Source: Rheinheimera sp. 4Y26 (GTDB lineage: Bacteria; Pseudomonadota; Gammaproteobacteria; Enterobacterales; Alteromonadaceae). From it: 64,000 nucleotides of DNA. A model generated the notes under the pieces. That model made no database searches. It had not been told where the DNA came from and saw only the letters and a list, made by a program, of their open reading frames with translations. The DNA is taken from contig NZ_JAOBWS010000002.1 of NCBI RefSeq assembly GCF_025245835.1, positions 62,001 through 126,000 on the forward strand. Reading direction: 5' to 3'. This document shows positions 27,088 through 37,697 of this stretch, one piece after another. Positions within the stretch are counted from its first letter, which is position 1; every line of letters begins with the position of its first letter. The position numbers were made by a program, and so were the translations under genes.

Positions 27088-29112
27088 TTAAATTTTAAAG
27101 GTTTGAATGGACTGCTGCAGTGTGTCGGCGCTTTGTGCCACCGCATCACTGTGATTTAAAGTCCGGCTGGCTTTGTCGCTACTTTGTTGCGCCAGTTCGA
27201 CCATCCGGCTCATATTCTGCCCAATGGCAGAGCCGAGTTGCAGCTGATTGTCGGTGGCATCGGCAATCACTGCACTAATACCATGCATCTGGGTAATCGC
27301 CTGATTAATTCCCGTTAATGACGCCACCAGTTCGCTGTTATGGCCAACACAGGTATCAGCAGCAGTTTTACCTCTGCTAATCGCCTGCACAGCGGCGGTA
27401 CTTTGTTGTTGCAAGGTTTGAATCATCTGGCGGATTTCATCAGTGGCACCCTGACTGCGTACAGCCAGCGAGCGCACTTCATCCGCCACAACGGCAAAAC
27501 CACGGCCTTGTTCACCGGCTCGGGCCGCTTCAATAGCGGCGTTCAGTGCCAGTAAGTTGGTCTGTTCGGCAATGCTGCGGATGGTGGCCAGAATGCTGCC
27601 GATATTATTGGACTGATCATTTACTTTCAGCATGATATCGGCCGTTTCAGTGAGTTGGCTGGCCAGGCTGGTGATCAGGTTGCTGTTTTGGCCTGAGATG
27701 GTGTCAATCAGTTGGCTCTGGCTTAATGCATGTTGCATTTCACTGACCGCCAGTTGCGCCTGACTGGCAATTTGATGGGTATTTTCTTCCAGCTGCATTG
27801 TGGTGTGATTCACCGCAGCAATTTGTTGCTGTTGCTGCGCCAGTGCCTGGTGAATTTCATTCACTTCGCTGCGTGACAAAGCTGAGCTTTGTTGCAGTTC
27901 ACTGGCGTTGGCGCTGATGCCATAAATAAGCTCACGCAGCGCCAGGATCAGGCTATTCACTTTGGCTGACAAAGCGCCAAATTCGTCATCCTGTTCAATT
28001 TTCAGCTGACGGGTTAAATCACCGGCCGCCACTTCACCCAGCACCTTGTTAATGCTGCCCAGCGGTCGCAACATGGCATTAATAGTAAAGTAAGCGGCGG
28101 CGCCGGCCAGTGCAATCAACACCAGCATCAGCACAAAGGTGCGGGCTGTGCCAAAACTTAAGGTGTCTGACATTTCCGCCTGCAGGCTGTTAAATTGTTG
28201 GCCTGCACCTGTCAGTACCTGATCCAGCGCTGTGACCGCCTGAGTTACCGCCTGCTCGGAAGCCGCCAGTTGTGCTCTGGCTTCAGCCAGTGCTTTCAGT
28301 TGTTGCTGTTTTTGCACCACCAGGCTGTCGGCGGCCGCAATGCGGTTTTTAAAATCGCCAAGCTGGGCGTTAAAATCGTCCCACAGCTGCTGCGCACCCA
28401 CCTCGGCGACCAGATTATTGATGTAATCCAGATTGCCCTGCATATCACTAAGCGCAAACTCAATGTTTTGCTGGCTTTCGCTCAGTTGCGACAGGTCGGT
28501 ATAAGCACCGGTTTCGCGTAAGGTTTGCATCAGTGCCAATAATTGGCCATCAACCCGTCCGGCAGCGCCGGCTATCAGTTCCATCTGTTGTTTTTTTCCG
28601 GCAACTTCCAGATAAGAGATATCGAGCAAAGTCGCGCCGGCATCGTCAATCAGTTGTACCAGGGTGGCAAGCTCAGCTGCGGCGGTTCTCGCCTGTTGCA
28701 GGCTTTGTTGTTTAGCCTGAAACATTAAAGTCACGGCGGCTACATAATTGTTGTAGTCTTTGCCGGCTTGCTGCAATGGTTTATTCAGCTGCGGAACTTG
28801 TTGTAATAACTGTTGCAGTGCTTTGAAACTCTGCTGATATTGCTGTTCTGCCTGATTAAAATCGGCCTGATATTTACTGATGTCTTTTTCCTGTTCGGCG
28901 GTAAAACCAAGGGCGGATAGTTTGGCGAGTTTCAGTAATTGGATCTGGGCATTGTTACTTTGTTGCTGCGCTGGCACTGCAATCTCGTTCACTCTGCCGC
29001 TGGCGTCAGACACCACGGCAAAACTCCAGAGTGACGACAAACTGGCGATTAACAACAACAAGGCAATAAAGCCAAAGCCAATGCTCACTTTGTGCGCAAC
29101 AGTTAGTTTCAT
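27088..29112 (-). CDS. Methyl-accepting chemotaxis protein
   Basis: This is an inner-membrane chemoreceptor of 674 residues. It has a first helix (about 10-32), a helical, Gln-rich periplasmic sensor region (about 33-325), a second helix (about 328-348), a HAMP domain ([26 protein letters not shown]) and a cytoplasmic signalling coiled coil with the hairpin tip [37 protein letters not shown] (split: [20 protein letters not shown] is the core). The ligand is unknown. No chemotaxis kinase genes are adjacent, so it is an orphan receptor. Confidence 0.94.
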   Translation of the reverse strand: MKLTVAHKVSIGFGFIALLLLIASLSSLWSFAVVSDASGRVNEIAVPAQQQSNNAQIQLLKLAKLSALGFTAEQEKDISKYQADFNQAEQQYQQSFKALQQLLQQVPQLNKPLQQAGKDYNNYVAAVTLMFQAKQQSLQQARTAAAELATLVQLIDDAGATLLDISYLEVAGKKQQMELIAGAAGRVDGQLLALMQTLRETGAYTDLSQLSESQQNIEFALSDMQGNLDYINNLVAEVGAQQLWDDFNAQLGDFKNRIAAADSLVVQKQQQLKALAEARAQLAASEQAVTQAVTALDQVLTGAGQQFNSLQAEMSDTLSFGTARTFVLMLVLIALAGAAAYFTINAMLRPLGSINKVLGEVAAGDLTRQLKIEQDDEFGALSAKVNSLILALRELIYGISANASELQQSSALSRSEVNEIHQALAQQQQQIAAVNHTTMQLEENTHQIASQAQLAVSEMQHALSQSQLIDTISGQNSNLITSLASQLTETADIMLKVNDQSNNIGSILATIRSIAEQTNLLALNAAIEAARAGEQGRGFAVVADEVRSLAVRSQGATDEIRQMIQTLQQQSTAAVQAISRGKTAADTCVGHNSELVASLTGINQAITQMHGISAVIADATDNQLQLGSAIGQNMSRMVELAQQSSDKASRTLNHSDAVAQSADTLQQSIQTFKI

Positions 29113-29468
29113 GTGTCTGTTTACCCTGATCTTGATCTTTATCGTTATGTTTTTATGAGCGGCATTGCCATTTTGGTCAAAAACCGGCCTCGGAAATTAA
29201 CAGAGTTACCAACGCTGGTCTAGCCAGTTGATTAGAAAAACTGCAAACAGCAGCAGTGTCTTGTGGGCTAAAACCAGATTTTTTGTTCAGATTGACGAAG
29301 TTAGAAACAAGCATAGCCTGAGCGCCGGTTTTTTAAACCCGGTGATCTGAAGAAATGGGAACAGATTGATTGCCGTACCGGTTTTTGTTTAAGGCCGCCA
29401 GAGCTTAAGGAAAGAGTATTCAGCAGTGCTTCAGCGGCTAAAACGGCCGCCATGGCTGAATGTTCCGG
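29113..29468. other. Intergenic region between chemoreceptor and hutC
   Basis: This 356-bp stretch holds no credible open frame. TTCAGC and GCTGAA near 29420-29460 could pair in the hutC 3' region, but no T-tail is present. Confidence 0.35.
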
Positions 29469-30206
29469 TTAATTTTTGTGGTTAGGTTTGATATTCAGAT
29501 GACCACCCAGCCGGTAACGGCTGCCGGCTGAAGTCAGATAAGCAAAACTCACAGCGCCACCACGACTGAAAGTGCGGCGGGTTAACCGCAGGCAAGGTTC
29601 AGTTTTTTGAATTTTCAAATACTTACAGGTGAAGTCATCGGGCAAAACAGCTTCAACCAGGTGGTCGGCTTCAGTTAAAGGTGCCACTGCACTTAAATAT
29701 TCGTGCGGGGTTTGTTGCACAAAATCCTGCTTTAAATAATCAGGAATTTGTTGTGGATTGACATAACGCGCTTCTAATTGCAGCGGTTGCTGGTTGTCAT
29801 AATGCACTATTAATGAAAAAAATACCGGGTCGTTGCGGTTTAATCCCAAAGCTGTGGCGACCACTGCCGGGCAGGGTAGCTCAGTTAATTGCACCAGTTC
29901 AGCAGAGTGAAAATGACCACGCGCCTGAATATCGTCGGCAATATTGCGGATTTCCAGCAGCGCCGATTGTGATTTCGCACTGGCGACAAAACTGCCAACC
30001 CCCTGAGTGCGGTATAACACCCCTTGTTCTGTCAGTTCCTGCAAGGCGCGCCTGGCGGTCATCCGGCTAACGCCAAACTGGGTGCATAATTCGTTCTCTG
30101 AGGGAACCCTGCTGTGCTCAGGCCAGCTGCCTGATTCTATCTGACTGAAAATAAACTCTTTAATAGCAGCGAATTTTGGTGGATTGCGCTCCTGGTTATT
30201 TTGCAT
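29469..30206 (-). CDS. hutC: Histidine-utilization repressor HutC (GntR family)
   Basis: HutC represses hut genes and is released by urocanate. The 245 residues have an N-terminal GntR winged helix (about 10-75; SRVPSENELCTQFGVSRMTARRALQELTEQG, quoted here only as a region) and a C-terminal UTRA ligand domain (about 90-235; YLSAVAPLTEADHLVEA, CLRLTRRTFS). It is divergent from hutI, with a palindromic operator in the gap. Identity is supported by the neighbour as well as the sequence. Confidence 0.93.
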   Translation of the reverse strand: MQNNQERNPPKFAAIKEFIFSQIESGSWPEHSRVPSENELCTQFGVSRMTARRALQELTEQGVLYRTQGVGSFVASAKSQSALLEIRNIADDIQARGHFHSAELVQLTELPCPAVVATALGLNRNDPVFFSLIVHYDNQQPLQLEARYVNPQQIPDYLKQDFVQQTPHEYLSAVAPLTEADHLVEAVLPDDFTCKYLKIQKTEPCLRLTRRTFSRGGAVSFAYLTSAGSRYRLGGHLNIKPNHKN

Positions 30207-30273
30207 CGCGGCAGCCTTATATTGCGTCGTCTTGATTCAGTGCTCTGGTAACGGAAAAAATAACTGCTGTTGA

Positions 30274-30285
30274 TTGTATATACAA
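30274..30285. promoter_or_regulatory. HutC operator
   Basis: TTGTATATACAA is a perfect 12-bp palindrome containing the TGTA-N2-TACA core known for HutC sites. It lies between divergent hutC and hutI, 68 bp from hutC and 101 bp from hutI. Confidence 0.75.
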
Positions 30286-30386
30286 GAGCTTCAGGTTAGA
30301 TTATTTGCTGTTAAATGAATGATGAGCGCAGCAGCATATGACGTACTGCCTGGCTTTTGTTTATGGTTCTGTGCTATGGAGTTTTT

Positions 30387-31625
30387 ATGTCTGCACCCCA
30401 TCAGTTTGATGCCATCTGGCACAATGTTCAGCTTGCCACTATGACTGACAATGGCCAGCCTTACGGCACTATCAGCGACGGCGCTTTGGCTGTTAAAGAC
30501 GGCATCATTGCCTGGTGTGGCCCTAAAGCTGAGCTGCCACCTTGTGATTTACTCAGCACTCCTTTGTATGACGGTCAGGGCCAATGGTTATTGCCGGGAT
30601 TTATCGATTGTCATACCCATCTGGTGTATGCCGGCAGCCGTGCCAATGAATTTGAAATGCGGTTAAATGGTGCCAGTTACCAGGATATCGCGGCAGCAGG
30701 AGGCGGCATAAAATCAACTGTCGCCGCCACCCGCGCCGCCTCTCATGAAGAATTGTTTGTGCTTGGCAAAGACCGCCTGAATGCACTGCTGAGCCAGGGG
30801 GTGACTACTGTTGAAATCAAATCAGGTTATGGTCTGGACCTGGCGAGTGAGCAAAAAATTCTTGAAGTGGCCAAACTGCTGGACGAACATCATCCCATCG
30901 CTATTGAAAAAACCTTTTTAGGCGCCCATGCCTTGCCTGCTGAATACGCCAACAACAGTGACGGTTATATCAAACTGGTGGTTGAGACTATGCTGCCGGC
31001 GTTACATCAGCTTGGTCTGGTCGATGCGGTGGATGTGTTTTGTGAAGGTATTGGTTTTTCAGTGGCACAAAGCCGGTTGTTATTTGAAAAAGCGCAAAGT
31101 CTGGGCTTGCCGGTCAAAGCACATGCTGAGCAATTATCGGCTTTGGGTGGCGCTTCGCTGGTGGCTGAATTTGCCGGTTTGTCGGCCGATCATATTGAAT
31201 ATCTGACGGAAAATGACGTGAAGGCGATGGCTGCTGCCGGTACTGTTGCAGTGCTGTTGCCTGGCGCTTTTTATTTCCTGCGTGAAACCAAAATGCCGCC
31301 TGTTGGTTTATTGCGCCAGTATCAGGTGCCGATCGCGATTTCAACCGACTTAAACCCGGGCACTTCGCCGCTTTGCAACCTGCCGCTAATGCTGAATATG
31401 GCCTGTACTCTGTTTAAGTTAACACCGGAAGAGGCGCTGAAGGGGATAACAGTACATGCCGCCAAAGCGCTGGGTAAAACAGACAGAGGTGTGCTGGCGA
31501 CCGGTAAAAAAGCCGATTTTGCCCTTTATGCTATCAGTCAGCCGGCAGAACTTTGTTACCAGTTTGGGGTTTCTCAGCTTAAGCAGTTGATTGTTAATGG
31601 TAAAATTACAGCAATGCCGCGCTGA
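30387..31625 (+). CDS. hutI: Imidazolonepropionase
   Basis: HutI hydrolyses imidazolone-5-propionate to N-formimino-L-glutamate, the third step of histidine breakdown. The 412-residue amidohydrolase carries the metal-binding [19 protein letters not shown] segment, a later metal His in KAHAEQLS, and ADHIEYL and [11 protein letters not shown] near the C-terminal half. TGGAG at 30377-30381 supports ATG 30387; an in-frame ATG at 30357 adds ten unsupported residues. hutU and hutH are not in the window; hutG lies 1.6 kb downstream on the other strand. Confidence 0.95.
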   Translation: MSAPHQFDAIWHNVQLATMTDNGQPYGTISDGALAVKDGIIAWCGPKAELPPCDLLSTPLYDGQGQWLLPGFIDCHTHLVYAGSRANEFEMRLNGASYQDIAAAGGGIKSTVAATRAASHEELFVLGKDRLNALLSQGVTTVEIKSGYGLDLASEQKILEVAKLLDEHHPIAIEKTFLGAHALPAEYANNSDGYIKLVVETMLPALHQLGLVDAVDVFCEGIGFSVAQSRLLFEKAQSLGLPVKAHAEQLSALGGASLVAEFAGLSADHIEYLTENDVKAMAAAGTVAVLLPGAFYFLRETKMPPVGLLRQYQVPIAISTDLNPGTSPLCNLPLMLNMACTLFKLTPEEALKGITVHAAKALGKTDRGVLATGKKADFALYAISQPAELCYQFGVSQLKQLIVNGKITAMPR

Positions 31626-31637
31626 GCGCGGCTTTAC
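31616..31637 (+). terminator. Hairpin with the hutI stop codon in its loop
   Basis: GCCGCGC (31616-31622) and GCGCGGC (31626-31632) pair around TGA, which is the hutI stop codon. A short T-stretch follows. It could terminate hutI, but the U-run is weak. Confidence 0.5.
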
Positions 31638-31691
31638 AAAATAAGCAAACAGAGTAAGCTGAAAGTATCAGCGTCTGATGAGAAGTAAATT

Positions 31692-33218
31692 TTGAAATTT
31701 GTCTGGCTGCTCCTTGCCTTTTTTGCTGCGCCGGCCTGGGCTTTGTCCGGCTTAACTGCTTATGCCGACTGGTTATTGCCGCTGTTGCTGCTGACATCCT
31801 TGCTGTTGTTATTTTTGCTGCTCAGAAGTCAGCGTCATAATCGTAGTCTGCAGGCTTATATCAAGACTGTGCAGCAACTGCCGGATCCATTCAGGATGCT
31901 GCATGACGAAATCACCGGTTATCCGAATAAACTGGCATTTGAGCAGCAAATCAAACTCTTACTGCAACGGGATCCTTCGCAACACTATTCGTTATTATTA
32001 TTAAAAATCAAAGATTTTGAGCATATCAACAAAGCGCTTGGCCGCAGTAACGCCAACCTGTTATTAACCCAAATTGCCGCCCGCATCAATCAGCAGCTGG
32101 TCAATGATCCCGATGTGCTGAAACTGGAATGGCAAAGCCAGCACGCAGCTGTTGCCCACTTGGGCGGCGTTGATTTTGCAGCCTGGGTGCATGCCGGGCG
32201 TAAACAGCATCAGGCCGAATATCTGGCACAGCGTATTGAACAACAAGTGCCTGAGCCTTTGCTCATTCATGGTTGTGCTATCGAATACCGGATTGCCAGT
32301 GGCGTGGCGCATTATCCACAACACGGTACCCTGCTTAATGAACTGATGGACAAAGCTTATCAGGCTCTGCAATTCCACCTGTACCGTTTTAGTGAAACCC
32401 AGGTGTTTCACCCGCAAATGCAGAGTTACACCGACGACAAACTGCTGATGATGTCGCAGCTCAGCGACGCCATAGTACAGCACCAGTTACAGCTGGACGT
32501 GCAGCCGCAGCTGGATTTACATAGCTCACAAGTCGTCGCCGCTGAAGTGTTATTGCGCTGGCAACATCCGGACAAAGGTTTGTTATTACCCAAAGACTTT
32601 CTGCCGATGGCCGAAGAAATGGGCATGATTTATCCGTTAACCCAATGGGTGTTAGCGCAGGCGATAACAACGCTGCAGCAGCTGCGCCAGCAGGGGTTTG
32701 AGATTGCGCTGGCGGTGAATCTGGCCAGCAGCGATTTAATGCAGATGGAGCTGGTAGAGCAACTTCAACAGATGCTTGAAGATGCTGAGGTGCCGCCGGA
32801 ACAGCTGATCCTGGAAATTAAAGAACAGGCTTTGCTGAGTGATCCGGAAAAAGCCTTATTGGTGCTGCAACGTTTGCATCAGTTGGGTGTCGCGCTGGCA
32901 CTGGATGATTTTGGCACTGGTTTGTCGTCTTTGGGCTATATCCGCCAGTTGCCGGTGCAGCAGGTGAAGGTAGACTGTTCTTTTATTGCCGGTTTGCATC
33001 GTTCCGACACCCAGGCTGCAGTCACTGGCGCTATTTTGGATGTGGCAAAAAATCTGCAGCTTATTGTAGTGGCTGAAGGAATTGAAGAGCAGGCGGTGGC
33101 GGATCGGCTGGTAAAAATGGGCTGTCAGCGTGGCCAGGGCTTTTTATACTCCAGACCTTTTGCGCTGCACGGTTTACCATCCTGGTTAAAACAGTGGTTT
33201 CACCAGAAAAACCAATAA
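31692..33218 (+). CDS. Membrane-bound GGDEF/EAL c-di-GMP phosphodiesterase (GGDEF degenerate)
   Basis: The 508-residue protein has a signal-like first helix and a second membrane helix (about 25-45), a GGDEF-like domain (about 75-235) and an EAL domain (about 245-500). The GGDEF loop reads LGGVDF (near residue 158), so cyclase activity is doubtful. The EAL domain keeps its catalytic residues: EVLLRW for EALVRW, EIKEQ, LDDFGTGLSSLGY, VKVDCSFI and VAEGIEE. It is therefore probably a c-di-GMP phosphodiesterase. The likely start is TTG 31692, just before the signal-like helix; no ATG is nearby. It sits between hutI and hutG. Confidence 0.85.
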   Translation: MKFVWLLLAFFAAPAWALSGLTAYADWLLPLLLLTSLLLLFLLLRSQRHNRSLQAYIKTVQQLPDPFRMLHDEITGYPNKLAFEQQIKLLLQRDPSQHYSLLLLKIKDFEHINKALGRSNANLLLTQIAARINQQLVNDPDVLKLEWQSQHAAVAHLGGVDFAAWVHAGRKQHQAEYLAQRIEQQVPEPLLIHGCAIEYRIASGVAHYPQHGTLLNELMDKAYQALQFHLYRFSETQVFHPQMQSYTDDKLLMMSQLSDAIVQHQLQLDVQPQLDLHSSQVVAAEVLLRWQHPDKGLLLPKDFLPMAEEMGMIYPLTQWVLAQAITTLQQLRQQGFEIALAVNLASSDLMQMELVEQLQQMLEDAEVPPEQLILEIKEQALLSDPEKALLVLQRLHQLGVALALDDFGTGLSSLGYIRQLPVQQVKVDCSFIAGLHRSDTQAAVTGAILDVAKNLQLIVVAEGIEEQAVADRLVKMGCQRGQGFLYSRPFALHGLPSWLKQWFHQKNQ

Positions 33219-33235
33219 CTGTTCTGCCGGTTAAA

Positions 33236-33274
33236 AAACAAATAAAGCGCTGATTTTCAGCGCTTTATTTGTTT
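33236..33274. terminator. Bidirectional terminator between EAL gene and hutG
   Basis: A perfect 18-bp stem (33236-33253 with 33257-33274) around a TTT loop has A/T-rich ends usable on both strands. The hutG stop codon at 33265-33267 lies inside the right arm. Confidence 0.88.
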
Positions 33275-34317
33275 CTTGCCTGTATAAAAGCCAGCACTAA
33301 GGCGGTTAGAACCTGACCTGCTTCTGACATACCGGCAGCAAGACCGGCCGGATGTTGGGCCGGTGCAGCTTCTGCCAGATGCAGATAACGGCTTTGTGGC
33401 AGTTTTGCCAGCTGATACACATACTGCTCGGCTTCACGCACCGACACGCCACAGTTGGTGAAGGCGCTGACCGGCATCATGCTGATACTGTCGGTGTCCA
33501 GTTCAATGCCAACAGGGGTTTGCTGCTGATCGACAAACCGGATGGCCTCTGCCACTGCCTCGTCAAAAGTACAGCGCTGATGCAGGTATAAATCCTGATA
33601 ACTGCAATAAGCAGCGCCGGCTTGCTGCAACTGGGCAAGGGCAGTGGCTGAGTTTTTCAGCTCATGCAGCCCCAATACAAAATAGCGGTTTAAATAACCC
33701 AAAGCCGACGCATAACTAAAGCCATTACCGCTGTGGCGGCCTTCCTGTAAACGAAAATCGCAGTGTGGGTCCAGATTCACCGCATTGACCTGAGAGCCGC
33801 TGCTTTGCGCTAAAGCTTTCAGCAGTGGCAACGCATTGTTATGGCCACCGCCTATCACCAGCGGGGTTAAACCTGCGTCGAAAATAGCGCGCAGCACAGG
33901 CGTGGTTCTTTCATCTATTTGGGCACATAAGCTGCGCAAAGTCGCCAGCTGTTCTGCATCCTGGCTTTGCAGTGCGACGCTTTGTTGTTGTAAGTCCTGC
34001 AGCTTTATTTCACCCAGCAGCAGAATTTGCCGGCCATCGACAAAGGGATTAGCCTGCAGATTCACAAAACGTTTTAAAAATGCCTGAAAACCTAAGTCGG
34101 CGCCGCCATTGCCAAAATTGGCACGCGGACCAATATCTTCCGGAATACCCAGCAGCACATAACGCACACCTGCAGCTTTGGCCAGACGCAGCGCGTCGGC
34201 TAAAGGTAAAGTGGCATCGGCAAATTGCAGGGTTTCGCCCAAACGGGTTTCACCACTGCGCTGTTGTTGAAAGGCCGCCAAAGTGGCGGCCTGATAGCGG
34301 ATGAGCAGTTCTTTCAT
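33265..34317 (-). CDS. hutG: Formimidoylglutamase
   Basis: HutG, an arginase-family Mn2+ enzyme, hydrolyses N-formimino-L-glutamate to glutamate and formamide, the last hut step. The 350 residues contain the family metal ligands GGGHNN, NLDPHCDFR and ELDTDSISMMP, and GIPEDIGPRANFGNGGAD near the N terminus. The third motif reads DTDS where most arginases have DxD-xxDP, which fits this subfamily. It is convergent with the EAL gene and 24 bp upstream of the rraA 3' end on the same strand, so it may share a transcript with rraA. Confidence 0.88.
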   Translation of the reverse strand: MKELLIRYQAATLAAFQQQRSGETRLGETLQFADATLPLADALRLAKAAGVRYVLLGIPEDIGPRANFGNGGADLGFQAFLKRFVNLQANPFVDGRQILLLGEIKLQDLQQQSVALQSQDAEQLATLRSLCAQIDERTTPVLRAIFDAGLTPLVIGGGHNNALPLLKALAQSSGSQVNAVNLDPHCDFRLQEGRHSGNGFSYASALGYLNRYFVLGLHELKNSATALAQLQQAGAAYCSYQDLYLHQRCTFDEAVAEAIRFVDQQQTPVGIELDTDSISMMPVSAFTNCGVSVREAEQYVYQLAKLPQSRYLHLAEAAPAQHPAGLAAGMSEAGQVLTALVLAFIQARNK

Positions 34318-34341
34318 TGAACTTCCGGTTGTTTTAGTCTG

Positions 34342-34827
34342 TTATTCAATATCAAGGGGTTCGGCAGACAGAATAATGCCTGTGCTGTCGGCGTACAGGT
34401 GATCACCTGGCAGGAAAGTGACACCGGCAAAATTAACAGGCACGTCGACTTCACCAAAACCCTGATCATCAGCGCCCACCGGAATGGCATTCACCGCCTG
34501 AATGCCAATATCAAAGTCTTCCAGCGTGTCGACATCGCGCACACTGCCGTATAACACCACACCTTCCCAGCCATTTTCGGCGGCCATGACGGCAAGTTCA
34601 GCATCTAACAAGGCACGGCGGGCTGAACCGCCGCCATCCACCAGCAATACTTTGCCAACCCCGGGCTCAGACAGAACTTGCCGGATCAGACCATTGTCTT
34701 CAAAACACTTAATGGTCTGGATCATGCCGCCGAACGAGCGGCGTCCGCCATAATTGGCAAACAGCGGTTCGACCACGTCAATCATGTCAGCATACAAGTC
34801 ACATAATTCGGAAGTATTGTATTGCAT
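34342..34827 (-). CDS. rraA: Ribonuclease E activity regulator RraA
   Basis: RraA is a homotrimeric protein that binds RNase E and inhibits mRNA decay. The 161 residues match E. coli RraA in length and sequence: [59 protein letters not shown] and the end [18 protein letters not shown]. The open frame extends upstream to 35112, but ATG 34827, preceded by AGGCGGA, is the family start. In E. coli rraA is close to hslVU; here it is separated from them by about 6.5 kb. Confidence 0.96.
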   Translation of the reverse strand: MQYNTSELCDLYADMIDVVEPLFANYGGRRSFGGMIQTIKCFEDNGLIRQVLSEPGVGKVLLVDGGGSARRALLDAELAVMAAENGWEGVVLYGSVRDVDTLEDFDIGIQAVNAIPVGADDQGFGEVDVPVNFAGVTFLPGDHLYADSTGIILSAEPLDIE

Positions 34828-35001
34828 TGCTTGGTCCGCCTGATAAGTCATTGATCCAGTGCACAGTATAAACTTATCGGAGCGAAGCTCAAGCTTGTTG
34901 TCGGCCAGAGCGTGCTGCAAATTATGCGGGTGCCTGAGTGCAAATCCGCATTTGCTGTGGTAGTTTTTATCCATAACTGAAAATAAATTAGGTGAAGTGG
35001 G

Positions 35002-37008
35002 TTGAGCACTGAACTGATTCTGGCCAGATTGTCGCTGTTTTTGATTCAGGCTGGATTGGCACTGGTGCTGAGTCTGGTACTCTGGCATTTTTACCGTATT
35101 TATCAGCGGCACTATCTGAAATCCTGGTCAGTCGCATTTTTTGTACTGGCGCTTTATGTCATTAGCCTCAGCTGTTACTCCTACTTTGCTACCGAGCTGG
35201 TCAGCGCATTTTATTTACGGCAAATATTTGAATTTATTTATATTTTCACTTGTTATTCCTTTGCTATCTGGGTGTTGGTTGGGGTGCGTGAAGCTGTGAC
35301 CTCGGAGCGTATCGCCTCCCGTACTGTGAATCAGCTGCTCTGGCTGGTTGGCCTGATTGCATTATTTTCAGTGTTGTTATTTGCCTTTGATACCGAGCTA
35401 AGTCCCTGGAAACATTATCTGCAGGTTAACCTGAGGTTGTTTTTTATTGGCGCCGCTTTGTTTGTGGCCGGCATCTGGTTGTTTTCACTGCAACGAAAAA
35501 TTTTTGTCACTAAGCTGGTGGCCAGCAGCATTGTACTCTGGGGTTTTCAGCTGGTGGTGGTGGCTATGCTGTCGGTCTGGTTTGGCACCGGTGACACGCT
35601 AAACCGGGTGATTCTGGTCAGCAAACATCTGGAACTATTTTGCCAAACCATTCTGGGGCTTGGGCTGATTATCTGGCTACAGGAAGATGAAAGAACCGCC
35701 AACCTGCAACTGACTGCCAAAACCCGTTACCTGGACAGCCATGATCATTTAACCGGAGCCCTGAACCGTGATGCTTTATTGCAGGAATTAAATCTGCTGA
35801 TGCAACAGCAGCAGGAACCATTGCTGCTGGTGATGGTGGGGCTGGATAGGTTTAAAACCATCAACGAATCTGTGGGTTTAAAACAGGGTGACCGCATTTT
35901 GCGGGAAGTGAACCGCCGTTTTGAAGCCAGTATTTTAAAACCCCGTTTTATTGCCCGTACCGGCGGCGATATTTTTGCCCTGGTGTTGACTGAAGCTCAC
36001 AGCGAAAAACAGCGGCAGTTTTCGCTGCAACATATTGAACAACAAATTGAAAAACCCTTTGCTTTTGAGACCGTGCAGCTAAAAATGACCGCCAGTATGG
36101 GCCTGGCAATGTATCCGGAGCATGCGGCCAACGCCGAAACTTTGCTGCAAAAAGCCAATATTGCCTTTCATCAGGCCAAAAGACAGCAGCAGCGCTGGGT
36201 GCAATATCACAGTGGAATGGAAGAAGAATCCGCCCGCTTGTTATTGCTGGAAAAAGAATTATTGCTGGCCATAGAGCAGCGCCAGTTTGTGTTGTATTTC
36301 CAACCACAGTGGAATTTGCGTGAGCAGCGTATTGACGCTTTTGAAGCCCTGGTACGCTGGCAACATCCAGAGCGGGGGTTAATCATGCCGGCGCAGTTTT
36401 TACCTGCGGCAGCCCAGCTCGGGCTCAGTCAACGGCTGGATTTAGCCTTACTGGAGCAGGCGGTTGCTACTCTTGGACGCTGGCGGCAACAACGTATTAT
36501 GCTGCCGGTGGCGGTCAATATGTCGCCCATTCATTTTGAGCAGGAAGGTTTAAAGCTGAAAATTCAGCAGCTTTTAGAGCATTATCAGGTGCCTTCTTCC
36601 ATGCTGGAGCTGGAAATTACCGAAGATACAGCCATGGGCGATATGGACAAAGGCCGTAACTATGTCACCGAGCTGCAGCAAATGGGCATTCGGGTGTCGA
36701 TTGACGACTTTGGTACCGGCTATTCGTCTTTGGGTTATCTGCGCAAAATGCCGATCGACAAAATTAAAATTGACCGCAGTTTTATTACCGATATGGCTGG
36801 CAGTGATTCAGACATGATGATTGTCAAAACCATGATCACGCTGGCACACGGCCTTGGCAAACGTATTCTGGCCGAAGGGGTGGAGGATGAACATCAGCTT
36901 GGTTTGCTGCGCCATATGGCCTGCGATGCGGTACAGGGGTACCTGATTGCCAAACCTCTGCCCGAAGCCGAAGCGCTTGCCTTATTGGCGCGCAAAACAT
37001 CAGGTTAA
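35002..37008 (+). CDS. Seven-helix membrane GGDEF-EAL protein, probable c-di-GMP phosphodiesterase
   Basis: The 668-residue protein has about seven N-terminal membrane helices (residues 8-230), a GGDEF domain (about 240-410) and an EAL domain (about 420-660). The cyclase loop is GGDIF (near residue 321), one residue off the canonical GGDEF. The EAL domain is intact: [12 protein letters not shown] (near 447), [21 protein letters not shown] (near 568), [14 protein letters not shown] and QGYLIAKPL. Net phosphodiesterase activity is likely. TTG 35002 with AGGTG at 34990-34994 is the best start. It is divergent from rraA. Confidence 0.87.
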   Translation: MSTELILARLSLFLIQAGLALVLSLVLWHFYRIYQRHYLKSWSVAFFVLALYVISLSCYSYFATELVSAFYLRQIFEFIYIFTCYSFAIWVLVGVREAVTSERIASRTVNQLLWLVGLIALFSVLLFAFDTELSPWKHYLQVNLRLFFIGAALFVAGIWLFSLQRKIFVTKLVASSIVLWGFQLVVVAMLSVWFGTGDTLNRVILVSKHLELFCQTILGLGLIIWLQEDERTANLQLTAKTRYLDSHDHLTGALNRDALLQELNLLMQQQQEPLLLVMVGLDRFKTINESVGLKQGDRILREVNRRFEASILKPRFIARTGGDIFALVLTEAHSEKQRQFSLQHIEQQIEKPFAFETVQLKMTASMGLAMYPEHAANAETLLQKANIAFHQAKRQQQRWVQYHSGMEEESARLLLLEKELLLAIEQRQFVLYFQPQWNLREQRIDAFEALVRWQHPERGLIMPAQFLPAAAQLGLSQRLDLALLEQAVATLGRWRQQRIMLPVAVNMSPIHFEQEGLKLKIQQLLEHYQVPSSMLELEITEDTAMGDMDKGRNYVTELQQMGIRVSIDDFGTGYSSLGYLRKMPIDKIKIDRSFITDMAGSDSDMMIVKTMITLAHGLGKRILAEGVEDEHQLGLLRHMACDAVQGYLIAKPLPEAEALALLARKTSG

Positions 37009-37064
37009 ACACATTCATTTGTTTGTCATCTCAGGCGGCTAGGCTGACCTTAGTCTGAAGCTGA

Positions 37065-37604
37065 ATGGATTGCCTGATGAAACTTGCAAGGCTTGCTGCT
37101 TTTGATCAGTTTTTTTTCAGCTGGTTGTTTCAGCGTTTTGGTAGCAGCACAGTAGCACCGCTGCGCCGGTATTGCTCCAGAACAGCCGATGGTCCTTCTT
37201 ATGCGCTGCTGGCGTTGTTGTTGTGGCTGTTTCAGGGGGAGGCTGCGCTTGAGTTTATTCTGTTGCTTGCAGTGGCCTATGGTATTGAATTACCAAGTTA
37301 TATCCTGCTGAAAAACCTGTTTCGCCGTGCCCGTCCGGCTGAGTTGTGGCAGGGGCATTTTCAGCCGCACATCCTGCCTTCTGATCGTTTTAGTTTACCT
37401 TCAGGCCATACCGCCGGCGCTTTTGTATTGCTTGGTGTGGTGGCCATAATAGCCCCATTCTGGTTGATTTTGGTTTTTCCCTGGGCGCTTTGTGTTGGTC
37501 TGAGCCGGATTTTGCTCGGTGTGCATTTCCCGGGGGATGTTTGTGCCGGTGCTGCCCTTGGTTTGCTGGCTGTACTGCTGGCGCAGACGGTTTTGTTTCT
37601 ATAG
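37065..37604 (+). CDS. PAP2-family membrane phosphatase
   Basis: The 179-residue protein has about five membrane helices and the full acid-phosphatase signature: KNLFRRARP, PSGHT and SRILLGVHFPGD. It probably removes phosphate from a membrane lipid such as phosphatidic acid, phosphatidylglycerophosphate or undecaprenyl pyrophosphate at the periplasmic face; the substrate cannot be told. ATG 37065 and ATG 37077 are both possible starts. Confidence 0.85.
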   Translation: MDCLMKLARLAAFDQFFFSWLFQRFGSSTVAPLRRYCSRTADGPSYALLALLLWLFQGEAALEFILLLAVAYGIELPSYILLKNLFRRARPAELWQGHFQPHILPSDRFSLPSGHTAGAFVLLGVVAIIAPFWLILVFPWALCVGLSRILLGVHFPGDVCAGAALGLLAVLLAQTVLFL

Positions 37605-37697
37605 TGTATACATTTACAGTTTTTTTGTTTTTATGCAGCAATATTAGCTTTTATTTCTTATACTTATGCCTTCATTTGTCCATCAGGAAATCTTGAT

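Noticed and set aside
26718-27149. 143-codon minus-strand open frame downstream of the chemoreceptor
   Set aside because: It overlaps the 3' end of the chemoreceptor gene and has no start signal or family feature.
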